From: JBBEDS01 sp040881175
GTDB lineage: Bacteria; Patescibacteriota; Minisyncoccia; 2-02-FULL-40-12; IGHO2-01-FULL-4-A
NCBI GenBank assembly: GCA_040881175.1
Contig: JBBEDS010000009.1
Coordinates: 1 to 29,971 of the forward strand
Reading direction: 5' to 3'
Length of the DNA stretch: 29,971 nucleotides
Shown: positions 7,326 through 14,626 of the stretch, in pieces
Numbering within the stretch: the stretch's first letter is position 1
Layout: every line of letters starts with the position of its first letter
Notes under the pieces: generated by a model
What the model was told of the DNA's origin: nothing
Seen by the model: only the letters and a program-made list of their open reading frames with translations
The model's database searches: none
Program-made: the position numbers and the translations under genes

Positions 7326-9851
7326 CTAAGATAAAGATTGCATCTCTTGCCAATTCTGACCGTATTTTACATCAACGGTCAAGGGAACGGCAAGCTTATA
7401 TATCGAGTCCATTATATTTCTGAGTTTAGGGTATAGCTCTTTCACTAGACCCTCTTTAACTTCAAAAACAAGCTCATCATGCACCTGTAGTAATAGCCGG
7501 ACGTCTATATCATTCAACTCTTTGTGTATATATTCCGAGACTTTAATCATAGCCATTTTCATGAGGTCGGCTTCAGTTCCTTGGACGGGATGATTTATGG
7601 CCATGCGCTCTGCTTGGGCTTGGACTTGAGGAATTGTTGAATGGATATCCAGTATGGGGCGTCGACGACCGAAGATGGTCTCGACGTAACCTTCGGCATG
7701 GGCTTTATCTTTCATCTTCTCCATGTACTCTGCGACACCGGAGAAGTCCTCAAAGTACTTATCTATGAATTCTCTGGCTCGTTGACGATTAACGCCGGAG
7801 GCACGGGAGAATCCTAGGGGCCCCATGCCATAAATGATGCCAAAATTAAGAGCTTTTGCCTGACGGCGCATCTCTTTGGTTACGTCTTTGGGTTCGACTT
7901 CAAATATCTCTGCGGCAGTAGCAGTATGAATGTCTTCTCCGCGCTTGAAGACCTCGATCATTTTTTTGTCTTTGGCTATATGCGCAACTATTCTAAGTTC
8001 GAGCTGTGAGTAGTCAAAAGATATTAGTTTATATCCCTTTGCGGCTATGAAAGACTTGCGAAATTCTTGTCCTAACTCCGTCTTTGTCGGTATATTCTGT
8101 AGATTTGGGTCCTGAGAAGCCAAGCGTCCGGTAGCAGCGCCGGTTTGGTTATATGTTGTGTGTAAGCGCCCATCTTCTTTCGAGATCAATAGTGGAAATG
8201 GTTCGATATATGTTGTTTTCAGTTTCTGCAGTTCACGGTATTGAAGTATCGGATCTATTATCGCGTGCTCTTCTCTCAGTTTTTCTAACTCTGGTGCGGC
8301 TGTAGAAAGCGCTCCCCCGCCGGTCTTTCGTACCTTGCCCTTTATTTGGAGTTTATTAAAGAGTATTTCACTAAGCTGCGAAGGGGAGTTTATATTAAAG
8401 TCAGTTCCGGCAAGTTTATATATCTTAGTCTCTATCTTAGCCAATTCTTTGTTCGTTGATTTCAGTAAGCTCTTGAGATTAGCTTCATCTATATCAATTC
8501 CGATTTGCTCCATTTCAGCCAGTACTTTTATCAGCGGCATTTCTATGTCCTCAAAGACGCCAATCAATTTGGCCAGCTCCATTTTTACTAGAAGTCGCTC
8601 TTTGAGTCTCCACATGTACGCCGGTTTGGCTTCCGGGTCTTGGCTAGGCGTTTCCCTGAATTCTGCGAAGTGTATTTCTTCAAATCCATAGTTTTTAACG
8701 TCCGGGTTTAAAAGATATGCAGCTATTTTGATATCAAATAGCTTATTCTTTATATGAGTACCACCTTTTTGTTTAAATAGGTTTTTTAGGTCGTGCCCGA
8801 TTACTATAGCCTCAGGATTGTCTTTGATTTTCTGAAAAGTTTTTTTATCTGATGGGTCAATGACATATATGTTATTTTTGTCGGGATCGAAATCGTGCTT
8901 CTCTCCATCTGACTTTTTGTTGGCAGTTTGTTCACTCACCCCTATCTCAGGCAGTCTTTTTAGCAAGCTTAAAAAGCCGAGCTCTTTGAATATTGATTCA
9001 AGCTTTTTGAGGTCCAGGTTTTTACGCCACTCGGCCTTTTTAAAAGAAAAATCAATATCCAAGTCAGTTACGATAGTTGAAAGCTGCTTTGAGAAGAATG
9101 CTTGATCTTTGTTCTCTAGTAATTTTTCGGCGAGTTTAGGACTAATCGATCCTTTTTCGGTCTGTTTTTTATCCTTGCCCTTCTCCGCCTTTTCTAGGGA
9201 TTTATATAGGTTATCCAGGCTGCCAAACTCTTTAATTAATATGGAGCCGGTCTTTTCTCCTACGCCCGGAACCCCCGGAATGTTATCTGACGGGTCGCCC
9301 TTTAGACCCCTATAGTCGTTCATCTGTTCTGGCTTGAGCCCATAGCGAGCGATAACGGCTTTCTCGTCGTAAATTACGGTATCTTTTACTCCTTTTCGGA
9401 GAGTAAAGACGACAACTTTCTTGTCGTCCACGAGCTGCAGGGTGTCGAGGTCTCCGGTGGCGATTATGACCTGCAAATCACCCCTCTTTTTAGCCATGGT
9501 AGCCAAAGAGCCAATAAGATCATCAGCTTCGTAGCCCTGCTTCTCATATACCGGGATTCCAAAAGCGGCTACCAAATCTTTGACCATAGGTATCTGGTCG
9601 TAAAGCTCTTGCGGCGCCTTCTCTCTGTGAATTTTATACTCTGCGAACTCTTCATGTCTAAAGGTCGGGGCTGCCAGATCAAAGGCTGCGGCGACATAGT
9701 CCGGCTTCATGTCTTTAATTGTTTTGATGAGTATGGAGGCGAAACCAAAAACGGCATTGGTTACTATGCCCTTGGGTGATGTTAACGGAGGCAATGCGTG
9801 GAATGCCCTGTGTATTAAGGCATTCGCATCTATTAAAATTATCTTTTCCAT
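7326..9851 (-). CDS. polA: DNA polymerase I
   Basis: PolA fills gaps and removes RNA primers in replication and repair. The 841 residues cover an N-terminal 5'-3' exonuclease/flap domain (about 1-290; LIDANALIHRAFHAL, GYEADDLIGSLA, GDPSDNIPGVPGVG), a middle 3'-5' exonuclease-like domain (about 320-440) and the polymerase domain with motif A FDYSQLELRI (about 610), O-helix RRQAKALNFGIIYG and motif C QVHDELVFEV (about 792). The middle domain lacks the DxE exonuclease motif: the place of FDTET is taken by a YVIDPSDKK-like stretch, so proofreading should be absent, as in many family A enzymes. It starts 2 bases after the tsaE stop and has no Shine-Dalgarno. Confidence 0.97.
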   Translation of the reverse strand: MEKIILIDANALIHRAFHALPPLTSPKGIVTNAVFGFASILIKTIKDMKPDYVAAAFDLAAPTFRHEEFAEYKIHREKAPQELYDQIPMVKDLVAAFGIPVYEKQGYEADDLIGSLATMAKKRGDLQVIIATGDLDTLQLVDDKKVVVFTLRKGVKDTVIYDEKAVIARYGLKPEQMNDYRGLKGDPSDNIPGVPGVGEKTGSILIKEFGSLDNLYKSLEKAEKGKDKKQTEKGSISPKLAEKLLENKDQAFFSKQLSTIVTDLDIDFSFKKAEWRKNLDLKKLESIFKELGFLSLLKRLPEIGVSEQTANKKSDGEKHDFDPDKNNIYVIDPSDKKTFQKIKDNPEAIVIGHDLKNLFKQKGGTHIKNKLFDIKIAAYLLNPDVKNYGFEEIHFAEFRETPSQDPEAKPAYMWRLKERLLVKMELAKLIGVFEDIEMPLIKVLAEMEQIGIDIDEANLKSLLKSTNKELAKIETKIYKLAGTDFNINSPSQLSEILFNKLQIKGKVRKTGGGALSTAAPELEKLREEHAIIDPILQYRELQKLKTTYIEPFPLLISKEDGRLHTTYNQTGAATGRLASQDPNLQNIPTKTELGQEFRKSFIAAKGYKLISFDYSQLELRIVAHIAKDKKMIEVFKRGEDIHTATAAEIFEVEPKDVTKEMRRQAKALNFGIIYGMGPLGFSRASGVNRQRAREFIDKYFEDFSGVAEYMEKMKDKAHAEGYVETIFGRRRPILDIHSTIPQVQAQAERMAINHPVQGTEADLMKMAMIKVSEYIHKELNDIDVRLLLQVHDELVFEVKEGLVKELYPKLRNIMDSIYKLAVPLTVDVKYGQNWQEMQSLS

Positions 9852-9853
9852 TT

Positions 9854-10306
9854 TTATTTAATTCCAGTTACATGTATCTTCCTTTCGTCTTTCTCGATAT
9901 GGTCGATGTGGATATTGATAATATTTTTTGGCAGAATCGGTTCTACCCTTTCTGCCCATTCTATTAAAAGTATATTACGCGGATCAGACATCATGTCTTT
10001 CAACCCGATAGACTCAAGCTCACGATGGTCTCTGAGTCGATAGGCATCAACATGTATCAGTGACCTGAACTTACTGTTTGCTTTGGCTGAATATTTCTTA
10101 AGCAGAACAAAAGTGGGACTGGTTACTTTGTCTTTAACGCCGAACTCGGCAAGGAATGCTTTTACAAAAGTTGTTTTTCCCGCTCCCAGTTCTCCCTCCA
10201 GAGCTATCACCTGGGCTTTGCTGCTTTGCTCTGAACCTATGAGTTTTCGAGCTATCTTAGATGCTAATTTACCAGTTTCTTTGGCGCTTTTTGTAGTCGC
10301 GGTCAT
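9854..10306 (-). CDS. tsaE: tRNA threonylcarbamoyladenosine biosynthesis ATPase TsaE
   Basis: TsaE works with TsaB and TsaD to place the t6A modification on tRNAs that read ANN codons. The 150 residues contain Walker A GELGAGKTT (about 38-46), switch region SPTFVLLKKY, HVDAYRL and IEWAERVEPILP, all typical. It opens a transcription unit with polA and the HEAGH protein. There is no Shine-Dalgarno; the ATG lies 7 bases after a -10 box, so the mRNA is probably leaderless. Confidence 0.93.
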   Translation of the reverse strand: MTATTKSAKETGKLASKIARKLIGSEQSSKAQVIALEGELGAGKTTFVKAFLAEFGVKDKVTSPTFVLLKKYSAKANSKFRSLIHVDAYRLRDHRELESIGLKDMMSDPRNILLIEWAERVEPILPKNIINIHIDHIEKDERKIHVTGIK

Positions 10307-10313
10307 AACCTAA

Positions 10314-10342
10314 AGAGTAGCTTTTTTGTATCCTTTTTTCAA
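10314..10342 (-). promoter_or_regulatory. Promoter of tsaE-polA, probably leaderless
   Basis: On the minus strand TTGAAA (10342-10337), a 17-base spacer and TACTCT (10319-10314), then 7 bases to the tsaE ATG. The -35 overlaps the T tract of the preceding gene's terminator. Confidence 0.6.
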
Positions 10343-10344
10343 AC

Positions 10345-10393
10345 AAAAGTCCCGCTCGCCAGGGACTGCCGAAGCAGTATGGCGGAGCGGGAC
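10345..10393 (-). terminator. Long terminator with a UUCG tetraloop
   Basis: On the minus strand GTCCCGCTC pairs with GAGCGGGAC, extended inward by GCC/GGC, with an inner ACTGC-TTCG-GCAGT hairpin, followed by TTTT. It ends the GC-rich pair of genes at 10411-11897. Confidence 0.75.
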
Positions 10394-10410
10394 GGGTGAC
10401 GGGAAGAGAG

Positions 10411-11223
10411 TCAGATTTCTCCGCGCCGATATCGTTCCATGAATCGACGAAATTTCTCTCCCGAAGAAAGTTCTTTCTCCTCTTCCCTCGAGTAGTCCTC
10501 CTCCGGCGCTACGACCAGTGGAGGCTCTTGCTGAGTGTGGTGACGGACATCGACCTCGATCTCCACCCTGGAGGGAATCTCCAAGGATGGCGGAGGCGGA
10601 GGTGCTGGTGCTTGCCGTTGTCTCATAGCTGACACCAGCTTGTCTGTCACCGACTTGAGGCCGGCGACAGATTCTTTTAGTCCGGTCACCTCTACTTCGA
10701 CATGAGGAGTCGGACTCGGTTTCACCTCCGGCTGGGGTGCCGGAGGTGCCGAGTGGGCAGTGGCAGGTGCCGTTTTCTCGACGGCTGCCGTCGGTGCTGT
10801 CCAGCGACCAACCTTGAATCCGAACCAGAGCACCCACAGAATGATGGCAACTCCTCCAATGTAGAGCATGATCTGGAGGAATCTATACCAAGCATGGGCA
10901 ATCAGGTCTTCATCCCGGTTGACTACAACTGGCGGGCAGTTGCAGCCATCGCTAGGACTTGAATCCGACGTATTGCTCGTCGGAGGAGGCGGAGTTGCCG
11001 ACCTGAGCCGGCCAGCTTCCGTTCGAAGCCTTTCAGCTTCGCTTTGGAGTCGCTGTGCCTCTTCGTACTCCCTTCGACTGCCGGCTTCTGATGCACGCCT
11101 TTCAGCGTCATTAGCCGCGGCCTCAAGGGACTCCGGCGTTTCAGCCGAGTTGTCGGCGGGAGGGCCTGGTTGATTGCTAGGCCCCAGATTGCAGAGTGCG
11201 TTGCGGTATTGAAGACGAGGCAT
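10411..11223 (-). CDS. Unknown coiled-coil, single-span, Pro-rich membrane protein
   Basis: I do not recognise a family. The 270 residues show an Ala/Glu/Arg-rich coiled coil (about 30-75, with repeats such as AERRASEAGSR and SEAERLRTEAGRLR), a Ser/Pro linker with CNC (94-96), one membrane helix (about 114-136), a second Pro/Ala-rich linker, a short amphipathic stretch (GLKESVAGLKSVTDKLVSAM) and a charged C-terminus. It starts 2 bases after the glycine-zipper gene with GGAGGG upstream, so the two form an operon. GC content in sampled lines is about 60-67 %, well above polA next door (about 43 %), and Arg/Ala/Pro use is high. This could mean transfer. The opposite and +1 frames also stay open, as expected at this GC, but only this frame has a protein-like layout. 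Confidence 0.7.
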   Translation of the reverse strand: MPRLQYRNALCNLGPSNQPGPPADNSAETPESLEAAANDAERRASEAGSRREYEEAQRLQSEAERLRTEAGRLRSATPPPPTSNTSDSSPSDGCNCPPVVVNRDEDLIAHAWYRFLQIMLYIGGVAIILWVLWFGFKVGRWTAPTAAVEKTAPATAHSAPPAPQPEVKPSPTPHVEVEVTGLKESVAGLKSVTDKLVSAMRQRQAPAPPPPPSLEIPSRVEIEVDVRHHTQQEPPLVVAPEEDYSREEEKELSSGEKFRRFMERYRRGEI

Positions 11224-11225
11224 TG

Positions 11226-11897
11226 TCAGAACCCTCCTTGTGGGGCTTCGAATACCCAGCCATCACCCCGAGGGGCGACTGAATACTCAGCCGGAATTTT
11301 ACGTTCCTTCCCCGGCCTGTCGAGGTCAGGGAGAACCACGTATCCAGTGAGACCGCATTTCACCCACCCTTCCGGGATAGGTTGAACATCGTTGCGGTCG
11401 ATGCGAAACGAAGAACCATCGCAATCGACCAACTCGAGTTCCAAGCCGGTGCGGTTGTAGATCCGCATGTTGGCGTTAGCCAATGCTTCTTCCACAGCCT
11501 GCTGGTCGGCGATAGCCTGGCAGCTTTCCCGGTTCTTCTTCTTGCGGCAATCCAGGGGCTGGTGGCCCCTATTGCTATGACGGCGATTCAACAGCCAGGT
11601 TGTTAAACCCGCTGCTCCACCGCCAATACCAGCACCAATCAGTGCACCTTTGGTGCCCCGGCCGATGCCGGCTCCAACGCCTGCACCGATAACGGCACCT
11701 TGGACGGTGTTACTGACCATGCCGCTTCCGCCGTAGTAATCTCCGGCGTTGTTGATCGCGAAGTCGACGGGAGCATATCCTCGCCGAATAGCGCGTTCCA
11801 CAGCAACTCCAGCCATGACTCGGTCCAACTCTCCAGCTTCCGCTTGAGAAATCGGAATGAGCACGACCAATGCGAGCAAGCTCACGAAACGTTTCAT
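11226..11897 (-). CDS. Secreted glycine-zipper protein
   Basis: The 223 residues begin with a clear signal peptide (MKRFVSLLALVVLIPISQAEA, cleavage probably after AEA). After VSNTVQ comes a glycine zipper (about 67-99: GAVIGAGVGAGIGRG then GALIGAGIGGGAAG), a motif that packs paired membrane helices in outer-membrane or envelope proteins. The C-terminal half has cysteines in LDCRKKKNRESC and VDCDGSSF and a beta-rich end. Function is unknown. It is read from a strong promoter through a roughly 90-base leader with three hairpins, and has AAGGAG before the ATG. It shares the high GC content and probably the role of the gene that follows by 2 bases. Confidence 0.75.
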   Translation of the reverse strand: MKRFVSLLALVVLIPISQAEAGELDRVMAGVAVERAIRRGYAPVDFAINNAGDYYGGSGMVSNTVQGAVIGAGVGAGIGRGTKGALIGAGIGGGAAGLTTWLLNRRHSNRGHQPLDCRKKKNRESCQAIADQQAVEEALANANMRIYNRTGLELELVDCDGSSFRIDRNDVQPIPEGWVKCGLTGYVVLPDLDRPGKERKIPAEYSVAPRGDGWVFEAPQGGF

Positions 11898-11986
11898 CGA
11901 AGATCTCCTTTGCCCAAGCTGGGCTCTTTGTCTTACCTTTCGAAAGGTTGAGGAGAAAATGTCAAAGAACTCTCCTCTGTCATGAT
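11898..11986 (-). promoter_or_regulatory. Structured 5' leader with three hairpins
   Basis: On the minus strand the leader holds GAGGAGA/TCTCCTC (11977-11971 with 11956-11950, 14-base loop), the perfect palindrome ACCTTTCGAAAGGT (11948-11935) and GCCCA-GCT-TGGGC (11924-11912). An AAAGGAG follows and then the ATG. The first hairpin carries AGGAGA and a CU-rich arm that could also pair with the real ribosome site. I match it to no known riboswitch class. Confidence 0.5.
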
Positions 11987-11992
11987 GTCTAA

Positions 11993-12021
11993 ATTATATC
12001 AAAAATTGGCTGTTAAGTCAA
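11993..12021 (-). promoter_or_regulatory. Strong sigma70-type promoter
   Basis: On the minus strand TTGACT (12021-12016), a 17-base spacer and a perfect TATAAT (11998-11993) preceded by TGA, an extended -10. It is the best promoter in the window and drives the GC-rich gene pair. Confidence 0.8.
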
Positions 12022-12037
12022 GTATGAGTAGATAGTC

Positions 12038-12064
12038 AAAAAACCTTGGAAAACAAGGTTTTTA
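12038..12064. terminator. Terminator after nfo
   Basis: AAAAACCTTG (12039-12048) pairs perfectly with CAAGGTTTTT (12054-12063) around GAAAA. The A/T ends make it functional on either strand; it follows the nfo stop. Confidence 0.8.
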
Positions 12065-12081
12065 TTGGCTTTTCTGGTGTT

Positions 12082-12921
12082 TTAATCTCGTCTGATCTTT
12101 TTTAGAATGGCGATATCTGCTTCTCGTCTTGAGTCCTCTGTCTCAAGTAGCCAGTCGATTTTTTTGAATTCGGGGGTCGATAGCAAGCTTGCCATACCGT
12201 TTTCCCCTATATACCCATCTCCTATATGTTCATGGCGATCTTTTTTGCCGCCAAGGTCTACTTTGGAGTCATTAATATGACTTAATTTCAGGTATTTAAG
12301 GCCAATTTTTTTATCAAATTCTTTCAGCACTTCCTTGGCTTTTTTCGTTGTTCTAAAATCATAGCCGGAAGCAAATGCGTGACAGGTATCAAAACAGATG
12401 CCGGCAAATCCCTTAAGATTTTTTACCTGTTTTAAAATGAAAGATATTTCCTCGAATGTATCACCGATGATATTGCCGGTTCCAGCAGAGATCTCCATAA
12501 GGAAGCCAGTACTGCCGGTGTATCCTTTGAGTAGTTCTTTAATTGCATCTGCGACTTTTTGCAGGCCATCTTCCAGTGATTGCCCTGTGTGTGAACCAAG
12601 ATGCGTCATTATGTATCTTGCACCGAGGACACTTCCCCGTTCCAGCTCTTCGCGCACTATTCTTATTGAAGCTTTCCTAATCTTTGGCTTGATGGATGCG
12701 AAGTTAATATAATAGGGGGTGTGTATGTAGAAAGTTTCCATATTAAACTCGGCCATTTGGGATTTGAATTCTTTAATGACCGTATCATTTAATTCTGGCG
12801 CTGGTCCTCCTTGTGGGGATCTCGTGAAACATTGAAATGTTTCACAGCCTAAGTCAGATGCACGTTTGGGCGCATTAACTATCCCTCCGGCTATTGAAAC
12901 GTGTGTCCCTATTTTAGACAT
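12082..12921 (-). CDS. nfo: Endonuclease IV (AP endonuclease)
   Basis: Nfo cleaves 5' to abasic sites in base-excision repair, using three zinc ions in a TIM barrel. The 279 residues match the family length. Visible metal-site motifs are GTHVSIAGG at the N-terminus, YIHTPYYINFAS, MTHLGSHTG, LMEISAGTGN, CFDTCHAFASGYD, LSHINDSKVDLGGKKDRHEHIGDGYIG and LETED near the end. Its partner activity MutM is encoded 6 kb away. It has no Shine-Dalgarno; an extended -10 (TGGTAAACT) ends 7 bases before the ATG, so it joins the probable leaderless group. Confidence 0.97.
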   Translation of the reverse strand: MSKIGTHVSIAGGIVNAPKRASDLGCETFQCFTRSPQGGPAPELNDTVIKEFKSQMAEFNMETFYIHTPYYINFASIKPKIRKASIRIVREELERGSVLGARYIMTHLGSHTGQSLEDGLQKVADAIKELLKGYTGSTGFLMEISAGTGNIIGDTFEEISFILKQVKNLKGFAGICFDTCHAFASGYDFRTTKKAKEVLKEFDKKIGLKYLKLSHINDSKVDLGGKKDRHEHIGDGYIGENGMASLLSTPEFKKIDWLLETEDSRREADIAILKKIRRD

Positions 12922-12928
12922 AAAAGTT

Positions 12929-12937
12929 AGTTTACCA
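12929..12937 (-). promoter_or_regulatory. nfo promoter, extended -10
   Basis: TGGTAAACT on the minus strand is an extended -10 hexamer, 7 bases from the nfo ATG. A weak -35 (TTCTTT, 17 bases upstream) falls in the T tract of the VWFA gene's terminator. Confidence 0.45.
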
Positions 12938-12950
12938 GATTATCTATCTA

Positions 12951-12976
12951 AAAAGAAAACCCGCTTTTGGCGGGTT
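12951..12976 (-). terminator. Terminator after the VWFA gene
   Basis: On the minus strand AACCCGC-CAAAA-GCGGGTT is followed by TTCTTTTT. It begins 3 bases after the stop at 12980. Confidence 0.8.
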
Positions 12977-12979
12977 GAG

Positions 12980-14014
12980 CTATTTATTTACAATGTAGCC
13001 GCTTCTGTGGAGAAGTTGGGCCTTTGTCGAGCGCCACCTGTTGTTCTTGTCGTAGCTACCGATCTCAACTTTGATTTCAATATTGTCGCCTTTCTCATAC
13101 TCAGCATTTAGCTTGTATTCGAGATAGTATCTGTTATCCAAGTCGCTTAAGATCCTGGAGGCAACTTCAATGACTTCTTTCAGAGAAGGTAGCTGGAAGA
13201 ACCTTCCGCCCGTGCCGGCGGCTATTTCTAGCAGATTCTTCTTGGGCTCTTCCGACATTTCCCAACCCCATGTGGCTCGAGAAGGAATGGTAGTTCCGAT
13301 GGTGTATACGGGCAGATGGGCTGACTGAGCAGCAGAGACCGAGCTAGACAAGCTCGAGAATGGCAAGTTATTGTAGCCATCGGAGATGACAATTAGAACG
13401 GTAGCGAATTCGCCGACCTCTTCCTTAAACTTGCCCGAGGCTTGTTCAATGCTGATGAAAAGTGGGGTTAACCCAAGCGGTTTCATTCTTGAGATGGCCC
13501 TAATCAGAGTTCGTGGATTGTTTGTCCAGTCTTGCTTAATTAAGAACATCCCTCCGGTCGGGTTGGCAGCCATAGATTCGTAGGAGAATTCGGCTACGAA
13601 CACTTTGTTGTCGCGATCCCGGGTCATTAGTGGAGTGAAGATCAACTTCACGATCTCCGAAGCTACGTCTTTCTGGTATCTGAATTGTTCCGGGTTCTGT
13701 ACCGAACCGCTAGTGTCGATGAGCACCCCGGCCCTTAGAGGTAGCTTGTCGGAGTGAGTGAAGGTATCGATCTCTCGTTCGATGAAAGTGCCGTTTTCTC
13801 CCCTTTTCTCGTAGACTTTGAAACTATCCTTAGTTAATTCTCCTAAAGGGCGACCCCTTCTGTTTAGCGCGACGACGGGAACGGAAACTAACTCTACCCC
13901 CACACTGAATACAGGAGAATCTTGGACGAAATTTTGTTCTGGCTCGTGCTCTTGAAGTTTAAGAGGAGCACAGAACAAAGAAAAAATTACTAAAAGCCTA
14001 ATAGTTCTTGTCAT
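12980..14014 (-). CDS. Secreted VWFA-domain protein, Acidobacteria-type
   Basis: The 344 residues have a short signal sequence (about 1-20) and a region FSVGVELVSVPVVALNRRGRPLGELTKDSFKVYE that matches the N-terminus of the VWFA-related domain first described in Acidobacteria (TIGR03436, from memory). A von Willebrand A fold follows with an intact metal-ion adhesion site: D100-T-S-G-S (DxSxS), a Thr in LGLTPLF and VISDGYNN. Such domains bind protein partners or matrix through a divalent cation. The end is a beta-rich domain (YYLEYKLNAEYEKGDNIEIKVEI). AGGAGGGG precedes the ATG. It has its own terminator and lies downstream of two other secreted-protein genes. The match to a family best known outside Patescibacteria suggests transfer. 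Confidence 0.8.
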   Translation of the reverse strand: MTRTIRLLVIFSLFCAPLKLQEHEPEQNFVQDSPVFSVGVELVSVPVVALNRRGRPLGELTKDSFKVYEKRGENGTFIEREIDTFTHSDKLPLRAGVLIDTSGSVQNPEQFRYQKDVASEIVKLIFTPLMTRDRDNKVFVAEFSYESMAANPTGGMFLIKQDWTNNPRTLIRAISRMKPLGLTPLFISIEQASGKFKEEVGEFATVLIVISDGYNNLPFSSLSSSVSAAQSAHLPVYTIGTTIPSRATWGWEMSEEPKKNLLEIAAGTGGRFFQLPSLKEVIEVASRILSDLDNRYYLEYKLNAEYEKGDNIEIKVEIGSYDKNNRWRSTKAQLLHRSGYIVNK

Positions 14015-14092
14015 GTCCCCTCCTTAATTTAAAGGTCCTGGATACGTATTTCTTATTCATTCTTAACAGTTTTCAAATACATTTACAATATT

Positions 14093-14117
14093 AAAAAACC
14101 CCGCAGTCGCGGGGTTA
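14093..14117 (-). terminator. Terminator overlapping a stop codon
   Basis: On the minus strand AACCCCGC-GACT-GCGGGGTT is followed by TTTT. The TAA stop of the gene ending at 14115 overlaps the first two bases of the stem. Confidence 0.85.
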
Positions 14118-14612
14118 GGGCATGTCTAAAGTAATTCTTACTCTTGTTCCTACTGGAAGGTTCTCAATCAAAGCTTTGTCGTTGAGTCCATTGCGAGCAT
14201 CAAATATGGTTGCAGGTTCTTTCTGGTTGAACCAGTTGTACCCTGCCCTTAAAGTAGCGGATAAGCCAGCAATGACTATGGCTACCAGACTGGCATCTTT
14301 GATTCGTTGCTCAGTATCCGGTTCGCCGTTGCTGCCTATAATAGTGACTCCGGCGCTCGTACTTGCGGCAACTGCAGCGGTTCCTGCTACGCCGTCTGAT
14401 ATCTTCTTTGCTTCCAAGACTGCCACGGTCCTGATGTTGGACAGACCGATCTCAACCTGTTTGGTCTTATCGATGGCGACAGTTATGGACTTTGATTCTT
14501 GATGGCTGACGACTTCGCCATTGATAATAGCCAGAGGGACGCTGTCCGCTTTCGCATGAACTGTCAGCACCAGGGCTGCTACTAAAACCAGCATGGGTTT
14601 TTTGGGCTGCAT
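14115..14612 (-). CDS. Unknown secreted protein
   Basis: No family recognised. The 165 residues start with a signal peptide (MQPKKPMLVLVAALVLTVHAKA, cleavage likely after AKA). A small beta-rich part follows (VPLAIINGEVVSHQESKSITVAIDKTKQVEIGLSNI with many Val/Ile), then an Ala/Gly-rich stretch (about 74-92) and a probable hydrophobic helix (ASLVAIVIAGLSATLRAGY). The C-terminus returns to beta strands. It may insert in or lie on a membrane. It starts 14 bases after the preceding lipoprotein-like gene with AGGAGG before the ATG, so both share a transcript. Confidence 0.6.
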   Translation of the reverse strand: MQPKKPMLVLVAALVLTVHAKADSVPLAIINGEVVSHQESKSITVAIDKTKQVEIGLSNIRTVAVLEAKKISDGVAGTAAVAASTSAGVTIIGSNGEPDTEQRIKDASLVAIVIAGLSATLRAGYNWFNQKEPATIFDARNGLNDKALIENLPVGTRVRITLDMP

Positions 14613-14626
14613 CTTTAGCTCCTCCT

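Noticed and set aside
10310..10837. Open frame of 175 codons on the minus strand overlapping the coiled-coil gene
   Set aside because: It lies in another frame of a GC-rich gene, crosses that gene's terminator, and its product is low-complexity Arg/Ser/Gly with no domain layout or ribosome site.
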